Shown here: in pieces, positions 15,132-24,947 of the stretch | Layout of the letters: each line of letters starts with the position of its first letter | Numbering within the stretch: the stretch's first letter is position 1 | Source: Sanguibacter sp. HDW7 | GTDB taxonomy: Bacteria; Actinomycetota; Actinomycetes; Actinomycetales; Cellulomonadaceae | NCBI RefSeq assembly: GCF_011300875.1 | Contig: NZ_CP049862.1 | Span: 1,240,001 to 1,304,000, forward strand | Direction of reading: 5' to 3' | DNA: 64,000 bases | Position numbers and translations under genes: made by a program | Notes under the pieces: model-generated | What the model was told of the DNA's origin: nothing | The model's input: the letters and a program-made list of their open reading frames with translations, nothing else | Database searches by the model: none

Positions 15132-18100
15132 ATGGCGTACCCCCTCCACCGCGACTCCGCCGTCCCGGCGAGCCCGGATCTTCCCTCCCTCGAGCGCGAC
15201 GTCCTCGCGTACTGGGACGCCGACGGCACGTTCCAGGCGTCGATCGACCAGCGTCCCGCGGGCACGGACGGCGACAACGAGTTCGTCTTCTACGACGGCC
15301 CGCCCTTCGCGAACGGTCTGCCGCACTACGGCCACCTGCTCACGGGCTACGCGAAGGACGTCGTGCCGCGCTACATGACGATGCGTGGCCGCCGTGTGGA
15401 GCGCCGGTTCGGCTGGGACACGCACGGTCTGCCGGCGGAGCTCGAGGCCGAGCGCGTGCTGGGGATCACGGACAAGTCCGAGATCGAGGCCATGGGCATC
15501 GCGGCGTTCAACGAGGCGTGCCGCACGTCCGTGCTCCGGTACACGAAGGAGTGGCAGGAGTACGTCACGCGCCAGGCGCGCTGGGTGGACTTCGACAATG
15601 ACTACAAGACGCTCGACGTCACGTACATGGAGTCGGTCCTGTGGGCGTTCAAGAGCCTGCACGACAAGGGCCTTGCGTACGAGGGCTACCGGGTGCTGCC
15701 GTACTGCTGGCGCGACGAGACGCCGCTGTCGAACCACGAGCTGCGCATGGACGACGACGTGTACCAGTCGCGTCAGGACCCGGCGCTCACGGTGGGTGTG
15801 CGGCTCGAGTCGGGCGAGCTTGCGCTCATCTGGACGACGACGCCGTGGACCTTGCCGTCGAACCTGGCGCTCGCGGTGGGGCCGGACGTCGAGTACGTCG
15901 TCGTGCGTGCGGGCGAGGGCTCGGTCGTCACTGGCCAGGAGGTGCTGCTCGGCGCGGCGCGCCTGGGCGCGTACGCCGCGGAGCTCGGCCTGGGCGACGA
16001 CCCGCAGGCGGCCGTCCTGCGCACCCTCACGGGCGCTGAGCTTGCCGGGCGCCGCTACACGCCGCCGTTCGCGTACTTCGCGGACGACGCCGAGAACCCT
16101 GCCGCGCACCAGGTGCTCGCGGCGGACTGGGTCTCGACCGAGGACGGCACGGGTCTCGTGCACCTCGCCCCGGCGTTCGGCGAGGACGACAAGGACGCGT
16201 GCGACGCGGCCGGCATCGTGCCCGTCGTGCCGATCGACGCGCGCGGCTGCTTCACGGCCCTCGTGCCCGACTATGTCGGCGAGCAGGTCTTCGACGCGAA
16301 CCCGCTGATCATCCGTGACCTCAAGGACGGCACTGGCCCGCTCGCGGCGATCCCGGCCGAGCGCCGGGCGGTCGTGCTGTGTCACGAGACGTACCAGCAC
16401 TCCTACCCGCACTGCTGGCGCTGCCGGAACCCCCTCATCTACAAGGCGGTGTCGAGCTGGTTCGTGCGCGTCACGGAGTTCCGTGACCGCATGGTCGAGC
16501 TCAACGAGGAGATCACCTGGACGCCCGAGCACATCAAGCACGGGCAGTTCGGCAAGTGGCTCGCGGGTGCGCGTGACTGGTCGATCTCGCGCAACCGTTA
16601 CTTCGGCACGCCGATCCCCGTGTGGGTGTCGGACGACCCGGCGTTCCCGCGCACGGACGTCTACGGCTCGCTCGCGGAGCTCGAGGCGGACTTCGGCCGT
16701 GTGCCGACGAACGAGGCCGGGGAGCCTGACCTCCACCGTCCGTACATCGACGACCTCGTGCGTCCCAACCCGGACGACCCGTCGGGCAGGGCGACGATGC
16801 GCCGCATCCCCGACGTCCTTGACGTGTGGTTCGACTCGGGCTCGATGCCGTTCGCGCAGGTGCACTATCCGTTCGAGAACACCGACTGGTTCGAGCACCA
16901 TTTCCCGGGCGACTTCATCGTCGAGTACATCGGCCAGACGCGCGGCTGGTTCTACCTGCTGCACGTCCTGTCGACGGCGCTCTTCGACCGTCCGGCGTTC
17001 CGCACGGCGGTCTCGCACGGCATCGTGCTGGGCTCCGACGGTCGCAAGATGAGCAAGTCGCTGCGCAACTACCCGGACGTCTCCGAGGTCCTCGACCGTG
17101 ACGGCTCGGACGCGATGCGCTGGTTCCTCATGTCGAGCCCGATCCTGCGCGGCGGCAACCTCATCGTCACGGAGGACGGCATCCGCGACTCGGTGCGTCA
17201 GGTGCTGCTCCCGGTGTGGTCGACGTACTACTTCTTCACGCTCTACGCGGGCGCGGCCCGTGGCGGCGAGGGCTACACGGCGAAGGCCGTGACGCCCGAG
17301 CGTGCCGCGTCGCTCGGCGACATGGACCGCTACCTGCTGGCTCGTACCGGGGACCTCGTGCGGACGGTGACGGCCCAGCTCGACGTCTACGACATCGCGG
17401 GCGCGTGCGAGTCGGTGCGCGACTACCTCGACGCGCTCACGAACTGGTACGTGCGCACCCAGCGCGACCGCTTCTGGGCGGAGGACGACGACGCGTTCGA
17501 CACGCTGTGGACGGCTCTCGAGTCGCTCACGCGCGTCATGGCGCCGCTCGCGCCGCTGCTCGCGGAGGAGGTCTGGCGGGGTCTGACGGGTGGACGGTCG
17601 GTGCACCTCGTCGACTGGCCCGTGCTCGCCGACGAGGCAGGCGTCGCGACGGCTGCGGGCACGGTGCTCGCGGCCGACGACGCGCTCGTCGCCGCGATCG
17701 ACCGCGTGCGTGCCGTCGTCTCGTCGAGCCACGCAGTGCGCAAGGCGCACAAGCAGCGTGTGCGCCAGCCGCTCTCGCGCCTCACGGTCGTCGTCGAGGA
17801 CCCGGCGGCCCTCGCGCCGTACGCGGAGATCATCGCGAGCGAGCTCAACGTCAAGGCCGTCGAGCTCGAGCGGCTCGACGCGGAGGCTGGGGCGCGCTAT
17901 GGCGTCGTCCAGCGGCTCGCGGTCAACGCGCGGGCTGCAGGCCCGCGCCTGGGCCGTGGCGTCCAGGCCGCGATCAAGGCCGCGAAGGCGGGGGACTGGC
18001 GCGAGGAGGCCGACGGCACGGTCGTCGTCGTCACCCCCGACGGTGACGTGCCGCTCGAGCCGGCCGAGTACGAGCTTGCGACGGTCGTCGGCGACGGCGC

Positions 18101-18404
18101 CGCGGATGCCGAGGTCGGTGCTGCCGTGCTCGCGGGCGGCGGCTTCGTCGTCCTCGACCTCGCGCTCGACGACGTGCTGCTCGCCGAGGGCTACGCGCGC
18201 GACGTCGTCCGTGAGGTGCAGGACGCGCGCAAGGCGGCCGGTCTCGACGTGGGCGACCGCATCGCGCTGACGCTCACTGTCGCGGCGGACAAGGTCGCGG
18301 CACTCGAGGCGAACCGCGAGCTCGTCGCGTCGGAGACCCTGGCGGTCGAGCTCACGGTCGTCGCAGGCGAGCCGTCCGTGCACGTCGAGAAGCGGGACGC
18401 ATGA
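15132..18404 (+). CDS. ileS: Isoleucyl-tRNA synthetase (type II)
   Basis: Charges tRNA-Ile. 1090 residues. Class I motifs: HYGH (65-68, the HIGH equivalent, in [15 protein letters not shown]) and KMSKS (639-643), with the CP1 editing insert between them and a long C-terminal helical/extension region. The phrases [12 protein letters not shown] and [11 protein letters not shown], together with the length, mark the eukaryote-like type II group, generally less sensitive to mupirocin than type I. ATG at 15132 follows AGGAG by 6 nt and the T-box leader. The stop overlaps folC (ATGATG), so the two are translationally coupled. Confidence 0.97.
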   Translation: MAYPLHRDSAVPASPDLPSLERDVLAYWDADGTFQASIDQRPAGTDGDNEFVFYDGPPFANGLPHYGHLLTGYAKDVVPRYMTMRGRRVERRFGWDTHGLPAELEAERVLGITDKSEIEAMGIAAFNEACRTSVLRYTKEWQEYVTRQARWVDFDNDYKTLDVTYMESVLWAFKSLHDKGLAYEGYRVLPYCWRDETPLSNHELRMDDDVYQSRQDPALTVGVRLESGELALIWTTTPWTLPSNLALAVGPDVEYVVVRAGEGSVVTGQEVLLGAARLGAYAAELGLGDDPQAAVLRTLTGAELAGRRYTPPFAYFADDAENPAAHQVLAADWVSTEDGTGLVHLAPAFGEDDKDACDAAGIVPVVPIDARGCFTALVPDYVGEQVFDANPLIIRDLKDGTGPLAAIPAERRAVVLCHETYQHSYPHCWRCRNPLIYKAVSSWFVRVTEFRDRMVELNEEITWTPEHIKHGQFGKWLAGARDWSISRNRYFGTPIPVWVSDDPAFPRTDVYGSLAELEADFGRVPTNEAGEPDLHRPYIDDLVRPNPDDPSGRATMRRIPDVLDVWFDSGSMPFAQVHYPFENTDWFEHHFPGDFIVEYIGQTRGWFYLLHVLSTALFDRPAFRTAVSHGIVLGSDGRKMSKSLRNYPDVSEVLDRDGSDAMRWFLMSSPILRGGNLIVTEDGIRDSVRQVLLPVWSTYYFFTLYAGAARGGEGYTAKAVTPERAASLGDMDRYLLARTGDLVRTVTAQLDVYDIAGACESVRDYLDALTNWYVRTQRDRFWAEDDDAFDTLWTALESLTRVMAPLAPLLAEEVWRGLTGGRSVHLVDWPVLADEAGVATAAGTVLAADDALVAAIDRVRAVVSSSHAVRKAHKQRVRQPLSRLTVVVEDPAALAPYAEIIASELNVKAVELERLDAEAGARYGVVQRLAVNARAAGPRLGRGVQAAIKAAKAGDWREEADGTVVVVTPDGDVPLEPAEYELATVVGDGAADAEVGAAVLAGGGFVVLDLALDDVLLAEGYARDVVREVQDARKAAGLDVGDRIALTLTVAADKVAALEANRELVASETLAVELTVVAGEPSVHVEKRDA

Positions 18405-19777
18405 TGGCGAAGAACACGCAGCCCGACGACGGCCGCAGCCCCGAGCTCGCGGCCGTCTACGCGGAGATCGTCGGCCGCAACCCCGAGCACGACTTCGAGC
18501 CGACGCTCGGACGCGTGGAGCGGGTGTGCGAGCTGCTCGGCGACCCGCAGCGAGCCTTCAAGTCGATCCACCTCACAGGGACGAATGGCAAGACGTCGAC
18601 GGCCCGCATGGTCGAGCAGCTCGTGCGCGAGCAGGGCCTGCGGACCGGTCGGTTCACGAGCCCGCACCTCACGAGCATCACCGAGCGCATCGCGATCGAC
18701 GGTGAGCCCGTGACGGAGCGGCGATTCGTCGAGATCTTCCGGGATGTCGAGCCGTACGTGCGGATGGTCGACGAGGAGTCGCTCGCCGCGGGCGGACCGC
18801 GCCTGAGCTTCTTCGAGGTGCTCACCGTCATGGCGTTCGCCGCGTTCGCGGACGCCCCGGTGGACGTCGCGATCATCGAGGTCGGTCTCGGCGGTAGCTG
18901 GGACTCGACGAACGTCGTCGACGCCGAGGTCGCGGTCATCACGCCGATCTCGATCGACCACGAGCGGTGGCTCGGGCACTCGGTCGCGGAGATCGCGCGG
19001 ACGAAGGCCGGGATCATCAAGGACGGTGCGACTGTCATCGTCTCGGAGCAGCCTGAGGCGGCCGACCGCGAGATCGTCGACGCGGCGGGTGCGCGCGGTG
19101 CGCGCCTCGTGCGCGAGGGTCTCGAGCTCGAGGTCGTCCAGCGGCGCGTCGCCGTCGGTGGCCAGCTCCTCGACCTGCGCACGCCGGGCGGCATCTACCA
19201 GGAGATCTACCTGCCGCTGCACGGCGCGCACCAGGCGCACAACGCGCTGCTCGGGCTCGCGGCGGTCGAGGCGCTCGTCACGGGCGGCGCCGCGCTGCCT
19301 GCGGAGGTCGTCGAGGCGGGGTTCCGGGCGGCGACGTCGCCCGGCCGGCTCGAGGTCCTTCGGTCGAGTCCGACGATCATCATCGACGCCGCGCACAACC
19401 CTGCCGGTGCCGAGACGCTCGTCGAGGCGCTCGAGGAGACGTTCGGCCTCACGCGTGTCGTCGCGGTCGTCGCGATCCTCGCGGACAAGGACGCCGAGGG
19501 CATCCTCTCGGTGCTCGAGCCGCACGTCGACGAGCTTGTCGTCACGGAGGTGCACTCGGTGCGCGCGACGCCCGCCGAGGAGCTCGGGGCGCTCGCCGAG
19601 GAGGTCTTCGGCGAGGATCGCGTGCACGTCCTCCCAGACCTCGCCTCTGCCCTCGACACGGCTGCGACCTTGGCGGAGAGTGAGGACACGGTGGGTGTCG
19701 GCGCGGGAGCCGGCGTCGTCGTCGCAGGTTCGGTCATCCTCGCGGCGGAGGCGCGCATCCTGCTCGGACGCCCGTAG
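18401..19777 (+). CDS. folC: Bifunctional folylpolyglutamate / dihydrofolate synthase
   Basis: Adds glutamate to folates (and dihydropteroate) in an ATP-dependent ligation. 458 residues with the Mur-ligase-like P-loop [11 protein letters not shown] (about 58-68), the folate-loop TGRFTSPHL, the Mg-binding [13 protein letters not shown] and the C-terminal domain DAAHNPAG. The start ATG lies inside the ileS stop overlap. In Actinobacteria folC normally follows an aminoacyl-tRNA synthetase and precedes DUF4233 and ndk; here the dha operon intervenes. Confidence 0.95.
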   Translation: MMAKNTQPDDGRSPELAAVYAEIVGRNPEHDFEPTLGRVERVCELLGDPQRAFKSIHLTGTNGKTSTARMVEQLVREQGLRTGRFTSPHLTSITERIAIDGEPVTERRFVEIFRDVEPYVRMVDEESLAAGGPRLSFFEVLTVMAFAAFADAPVDVAIIEVGLGGSWDSTNVVDAEVAVITPISIDHERWLGHSVAEIARTKAGIIKDGATVIVSEQPEAADREIVDAAGARGARLVREGLELEVVQRRVAVGGQLLDLRTPGGIYQEIYLPLHGAHQAHNALLGLAAVEALVTGGAALPAEVVEAGFRAATSPGRLEVLRSSPTIIIDAAHNPAGAETLVEALEETFGLTRVVAVVAILADKDAEGILSVLEPHVDELVVTEVHSVRATPAEELGALAEEVFGEDRVHVLPDLASALDTAATLAESEDTVGVGAGAGVVVAGSVILAAEARILLGRP

Positions 19778-19825
19778 GCGACGGTGCCGGGCGCTCCCGT
19801 GCACCGCTCAGACGGAGGGTGTGCC

Positions 19826-20817
<992 letters not shown>

Positions 20818-20821
<4 letters not shown>

Positions 20822-21462
20822 GCGCCGTGACGGGGGTTCTCGACGTGGCGTGGGCACGCGCCTGGGTGCTGGCGGCGGCAGCGGCCGTGGCAGACGCGAA
20901 GGACGAGCTCACGGAGCTCGACCGGCAGATCGGCGACTCCGACCACGGCGTCAACATGGACCGCGGTTTCCAGGCCGTCGCGGCGAAGGTCCCGGACGCG
21001 CCCGCCGAGACGGTGGGCGACGTCCTCAAGCTCGTCGCGACGACGCTCATGTCGACGGTCGGCGGGGCGGCGGGGCCGTTGTACGGCACGGCGTTCCTGC
21101 GGGCCGCGAAGGTCACGGCCGTGCCCGAGCTCGGGCCGGACGACGTCGTGGCGCTGCTCGAGGCCGCGCTCGAGGGCCTCGTCGCGCGCGGCAAGGCCGC
21201 CGTCGGGGAGAAGACGATGGTCGACGCGTGGACGCCCGCCGCCGCCGCGGCGGCGGAGGCGCGCGATGCCGGGGCCGACCCGACCGGTGTGCTCGAGGCC
21301 GCGTTGCGGGGAGCGGAGGAGGGTGCCGCCTCGACGGTGCCGCTCCTCGCGACGAAGGGCCGTGCGAGCTACCTCGGCGAGCGCAGCCAGGGGCACCTCG
21401 ACCCGGGTGCGCGCTCGACCGTCGTGCTGCTCACCGCAGCGATTGAGGTGGCCCGGGGATGA
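20818..21462 (+). CDS. dhaL: Dihydroxyacetone kinase, DhaL (ADP-binding) subunit
   Basis: Transfers phosphate to dihydroxyacetone from a permanently bound ADP that is recharged by DhaM. 214 residues, all-helical. The Mg/ADP loop reads LDRQIGDSDHGVNMDRG, where most family members have IGDGDHG; the second loop TVGGAAGPLYGTAF and the final GRASYLGERSQGHLDPGA are conserved. GTG at 20818 overlaps the dhaK stop. The Ser for Gly substitution is conservative and probably harmless. Confidence 0.95.
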
Positions 21463-22187
21463 CCGCTGCACGGACGCGTATCGTCCTCGTCTCGCACGCG
21501 GACGCGCTGGCCTGCGGGCTCGCGGAGCTCGCGGGCCAGATGGCGCCCGACGTCGACATCGTCCCGGTCGGCGGCCTTGCCGACGGTTCGCTCGGGACCG
21601 ACTTCGAGCGCATCGAGGCTGCCGTCGTCGGTGCGCCGGGGGAGGTCCTCGTGCTTGCGGACCTCGGCTCGGCCGTGCTGACGACGCAGACGGTCCTCGA
21701 GATGGTCGACGACGACGTCGCGGCCCGGACGCACCTTGCTCCCGGGCCGTTCGTCGAGGGTGCGGTCGCAGCGGCCGTCGCGGCCCAGGGCGGCGCGGGT
21801 GCGGAGGAGCTCGTCGGCGTCGTGCGTGGGGCTGCCGGCTCGGTCGCGCAGGCGGCGGGGGCGGTGCCTGACGGTCCGGTTCCCGACGGTCCGGTGCCCG
21901 GCTCTCCTGCGTCCGACGACGGCGCGGACGGCGTCGTCGCCCGGAGCGTCACCGTCGTCAACCCGCACGGCCTGCACGCCCGGCCTGCGGCCGAGGTCGC
22001 GAAGCTCGCGGCGGGCCTGCCCGCCGCGGTGACGCTCGGCGGCGTCGACGCGACGAGCGTCCTCGCGCTCATGGCGCTCGGCGCCACAGCGGGCGCGGAG
22101 CTCGAGGTCACGGCTCACGGCGCCGGTGCGTCGGAGTCGGTCGACGCGGTCGTCGAGCTCGTCACGTCGGGCTTCGGCGAGGTCTGA
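21459..22187 (+). CDS. dhaM: Dihydroxyacetone kinase phosphotransfer subunit DhaM (EIIA-HPr)
   Basis: Relays phosphate from the PEP phosphotransferase system to DhaL. 242 residues: a mannose-type EIIA domain (1 to about 130, active His13 in VSHADALACG), a Pro/Asp/Gly repeat linker (about 135-150, DGPVPDGPVPG) and an HPr domain (about 155-242, active His173 in PHGLHARPAAE). There is no EI domain, so general EI must supply the phosphate. ATG at 21459 overlaps dhaL (ATGA). The three genes convert dihydroxyacetone to DHAP. Confidence 0.95.
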   Translation: MTAARTRIVLVSHADALACGLAELAGQMAPDVDIVPVGGLADGSLGTDFERIEAAVVGAPGEVLVLADLGSAVLTTQTVLEMVDDDVAARTHLAPGPFVEGAVAAAVAAQGGAGAEELVGVVRGAAGSVAQAAGAVPDGPVPDGPVPGSPASDDGADGVVARSVTVVNPHGLHARPAAEVAKLAAGLPAAVTLGGVDATSVLALMALGATAGAELEVTAHGAGASESVDAVVELVTSGFGEV

Positions 22188-22236
22188 GCCACAGGCCGGG
22201 GGCGGCGGGTCCGGGCCCGCGTCCAGCAGGCGCGGG

Positions 22237-22242
22237 TATCCT
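22237..22242 (+). promoter_or_regulatory. -10 element of the DUF4233 gene
   Basis: TATCCT ends 7 nt before the GTG start with no Shine-Dalgarno between them, so the transcript is probably leaderless. Confidence 0.5.
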
Positions 22243-22249
22243 TCGGGGC

Positions 22250-22696
22250 GTGCACGCGTCCTCCGGTCTCCCCGTCCCCGGCCAGCCCATCGAGGCCAAG
22301 CCGTCCGCCCGCAAGCAGTTCACCTCGACGATCCTCGTGCTCGAGGCGTTCGTCGTGCTCTTCGCGTGCTTCGTCGCGATGGGTCTCCAGGGCGTGACGG
22401 GCGCCGGTGTGGACGCCGTTCCGGAGATGTCGGACGCGACGATCTGGACGGCCGGCGCCATCCTCATGGTCGTTCTTGTTGTCCTCTCTCGCTTCGTGGG
22501 GAGCCCCGAAGGGCTCGTCGCGGGCTCGGTCGTGCAGGTCGTCGTCCTCGCGACCGGACTCGTCGTGCCGATGATGTTCATCGTCGGGGCCGTCTTCGCG
22601 GTGCTGTGGGTGATGTCGCTGCGCCTCGGCGGGCGCATCGACCGGGAGCGCGCCGAGTACGACGCCGCTCACCCCGAGACCGCTCCCGACGCCTGA
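22250..22696 (+). CDS. DUF4233 membrane protein
   Basis: A 148-residue integral membrane protein of unknown function. A 20-residue cytoplasmic N-terminus is followed by about four hydrophobic helices (STILVLEAFVVLFACFVAMG, IWTAGAILMVVLVVLSRF, and two in GLVAGSVVQVVVLATG and PMMFIVGAVFAVLWVM) and an acidic tail. DUF4233 genes characteristically lie between folC and ndk in Actinobacteria, and this one still precedes ndk. GTG at 22250 is set by the -10 hexamer 7 nt upstream. Confidence 0.85.
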   Translation: MHASSGLPVPGQPIEAKPSARKQFTSTILVLEAFVVLFACFVAMGLQGVTGAGVDAVPEMSDATIWTAGAILMVVLVVLSRFVGSPEGLVAGSVVQVVVLATGLVVPMMFIVGAVFAVLWVMSLRLGGRIDRERAEYDAAHPETAPDA

Positions 22697-22749
22697 CGTC
22701 TCACCCCTCGGCGCAACGCGGACCTGCGGTGCGCGCCGGGTCCGGACGG

Positions 22750-22755
22750 TAAGGT
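22750..22755 (+). promoter_or_regulatory. -10 element of ndk
   Basis: TAAGGT ends 7 nt before the ndk ATG; there is no ribosome-binding site, indicating a leaderless mRNA. Confidence 0.55.
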
Positions 22756-22762
22756 CGGACGT

Positions 22763-23188
22763 ATGAGTTCCATCCAGCGCACCCTTGTCCTCGTCAAGCC
22801 CGACGGCGTCTCCCGCGGCCTCACCGGTGAGATCCTGCGCCGCATCGAGGCGAAGGGCTACCGCCTCGTCGCGCTCGAGCTGCGCACGGCGCCGGACGCG
22901 CTCCTCGAGGAGCACTACGCCGAGCACGAGGGCAAGCCTTTCTACGCTCCCCTCGTCGACTTCATGGGCTCGGGCCCGCTCGTCGCGGCCGTCGTCGAGG
23001 GCCACCGCGTCATCGAGGGCTTCCGCTCGCTCGCGGGCACGACCGACCCGACGTCCGCCGCGCCCGGCACCATCCGTGGCGACCTCGGCCGTGACTGGGG
23101 CCTGCCCGTCGCGCAGAACCTCGTCCACGGCTCCGACTCGCCCGAGTCGGCCGCACGCGAGATCGGCCTGTGGTTCCCGGGCCTGTGA
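22763..23188 (+). CDS. ndk: Nucleoside diphosphate kinase
   Basis: Balances nucleoside triphosphate pools by a ping-pong phosphotransfer. 141 residues, the normal length. Begins [20 protein letters not shown]; the active-site His lies in [12 protein letters not shown], and the C-terminus EIGLWFPGL is conserved. ATG at 22763 follows the TAAGGT -10 directly. Its position after DUF4233 is the standard actinobacterial order. Confidence 0.97.
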   Translation: MSSIQRTLVLVKPDGVSRGLTGEILRRIEAKGYRLVALELRTAPDALLEEHYAEHEGKPFYAPLVDFMGSGPLVAAVVEGHRVIEGFRSLAGTTDPTSAAPGTIRGDLGRDWGLPVAQNLVHGSDSPESAAREIGLWFPGL

Positions 23189-23349
23189 CGGTGTAGCCCG
23201 CGCAGCGTGAACTGCTCCGCGCCGTCGACCGTGCCCGCGGTCGGCGGCGCGGTCTCATGTGTGTCAGGTTGTCCACAGTCCGACACCTCCGCATGCGTTC
23301 GTCCGAGATGGGCCCTAGGTTCGACGACGAACCCGACCCGGAGGACGCT

Positions 23350-23973
23350 ATGCCCACGCCTGCCACTCGTCCGCACGATGCCCGCTCACGCGCTGTGGTC
23401 GCGTGCGTCGCGAGCGCTGTGCTCGCGCTCGTGCTCGGCGCGTGCGGTGAGGACGAGCCCCTGCTGAGGCCCGCTCCGACGACGGCCGCACCGACCGCGG
23501 CAGCGACCCCCTCGGCGTCGCCGGCGCCGGCGCCGACCCCGAGTGTCGAGCCAAACCCCGCCGGGCTCCAGCCGCTGCCTGCCGACGAGATCGACGCATC
23601 GTTCGTCACCATCGAGAACTTCTTCAAGGCTTACGAGTACGGGCTCGAGTCGGGGGATCCGGCGCCCCTTCGGTCGGTGTCCGGCAAAAACTGCCACATG
23701 TGTCAACTGCTCGACGACAACATCGTTACCTTTGCCGAGGCCGATGCAGAAGTGACCGGTGGCAAGTTCGCGATCCAGGTCGCCACGCTCCTCGAGAGCA
23801 CGAACCCCGGACACCAGGCGTGGCGACTCACGATGACGCAGACGCTGACCACGATCACCGAGCACGATGGAGAGAAGTCGGAGCTCAGGTCCTTCGACGG
23901 CGATGCGCTCGTCGAAGTCGCGGTCGGGGACGAGTTTGCGGTCACCGCCATTGACACCACTGTTGACGAGTGA
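23350..23973 (+). CDS. DUF6318-like secreted lipoprotein
   Basis: A 207-residue predicted lipoprotein. Signal peptide with lipobox LGAC (Cys about residue 34), an Ala/Pro/Thr-rich spacer to about 75, then a compact domain with a conserved Cys pair (NCHMC) after a region resembling NTF2-like folds (FFKAYEYGLESGDPAPLRSV). This arrangement is what I recall as DUF6318. GGAGG 7 nt upstream fixes the ATG at 23350. The stop overlaps the next gene's GTG (GTGA). Exposed on the outer face of the membrane; function unknown. Confidence 0.75.
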   Translation: MPTPATRPHDARSRAVVACVASAVLALVLGACGEDEPLLRPAPTTAAPTAAATPSASPAPAPTPSVEPNPAGLQPLPADEIDASFVTIENFFKAYEYGLESGDPAPLRSVSGKNCHMCQLLDDNIVTFAEADAEVTGGKFAIQVATLLESTNPGHQAWRLTMTQTLTTITEHDGEKSELRSFDGDALVEVAVGDEFAVTAIDTTVDE

Positions 23974-24896
23974 GGCCCATCGTTGAGCGTGCCACGAGGC
24001 GTCGACTTCGTGCCGGGGTCTGGGGTGCGTTCCTCGCGGCGTCCTCGCTCGGATGCCTCGCGTCGAGTCCTTGTGCAGCGGCCATGGCGGGTGCCGAGGT
24101 GTTGCCTCTTGTCCGCCTCGCTGGGCTGGGTTCGGACTTCGACGATGACTCGAAGGTCCGTGTTCGCGACGAGGACGTAGGCGGCACCGGAACCCCTCGT
24201 GACGAACCGGCGCCGCCCGACACTCTGGTTCAGAGACATCCGTGGCAGATCGAGGACTGCCAGATCATCACGATCCCGGTGGCGGAGCCTGATCTGCGGG
24301 CCTGGTGCGAGGCGCCCACGGCGTTCGTCTGCCCGGAGGGCTCGGTCGTGGTGACGCCCATGAAGTACCGGGTCCGGCCGTCGGGTGGCACGGCGGAGGA
24401 CTGGTCGGGCTGGCGGCTGCTCAACGGTCCCTGTGCGCGGGAGATCGAACCGGTGGACGATCTTGCCGAGGCGATGGCCCGCGAGCTCAGGACGTTGAAG
24501 ATCCCCGCGAAGCGGGCGCGGATCGCGCCGGTGACGACGTGGTTCACGGTGCAGGTCCCCATGACGTACTTCACGGACGCGGGCGTCGAGCACATGCGGA
24601 CGACCGTGCTCGGGACGGAGGTCGAGCTCGAGCTGACTCCGACACTCTTCTCGTGGGACTCGGGAGACGGTTGTGAGCCGGTGACGTCGAGGGAACCGGG
24701 TGCGGCGTACCCGGACCGAACCGTGACGCACACGTACACGACGGTCGGCGAGTACCGGGTGACGTTGACGACGACGTGGTCGGGCCGGTTCCGGGTCATG
24801 GGCACGGACGGGTGGCGTCCGATCGACGGCACGGGGTCGACGACCCACTCTTCGGCAAGGTTTGAGACCCGTGAGGTGCGCTCCGTCCTCAGCTGA
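23970..24896 (+). CDS. Exported PKD-like domain protein
   Basis: A 308-residue protein starting with a basic N-terminus and hydrophobic stretch (about 12-40) that looks like a signal peptide. The C-terminal third (FSWDSGDG, then TVTHTYTTVGEYRVTLTTTWSG) has the PKD-type Ig-like pattern, where THTYTTVGEYRVTL is diagnostic. Paired with the upstream lipoprotein by a GTGA overlap; I recall similar lipoprotein/PKD pairs in Micrococcales. The function is unknown; adhesion or wall-associated protein interaction is only a guess. Confidence 0.7.
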   Translation: MRPIVERATRRRLRAGVWGAFLAASSLGCLASSPCAAAMAGAEVLPLVRLAGLGSDFDDDSKVRVRDEDVGGTGTPRDEPAPPDTLVQRHPWQIEDCQIITIPVAEPDLRAWCEAPTAFVCPEGSVVVTPMKYRVRPSGGTAEDWSGWRLLNGPCAREIEPVDDLAEAMARELRTLKIPAKRARIAPVTTWFTVQVPMTYFTDAGVEHMRTTVLGTEVELELTPTLFSWDSGDGCEPVTSREPGAAYPDRTVTHTYTTVGEYRVTLTTTWSGRFRVMGTDGWRPIDGTGSTTHSSARFETREVRSVLS

Positions 24897-24934
24897 GGGG
24901 GCCGGGGTTGAGCCTTTCTTGCTGCATGCGCCGA

Positions 24935-24940
24935 TAGGCT
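24935..24940 (+). promoter_or_regulatory. -10 element of smc
   Basis: TAGGCT ends 7 nt before the smc GTG start and no ribosome-binding site intervenes, so transcription probably begins at the start codon. Confidence 0.5.
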
Positions 24941-24947
24941 CGTCCCC

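Noticed and set aside
15126-18383. 1085-codon antisense frame opposite ileS
   Set aside because: Translation is Arg/Val/His-rich with no motif, and the opposite strand is an intact IleRS.
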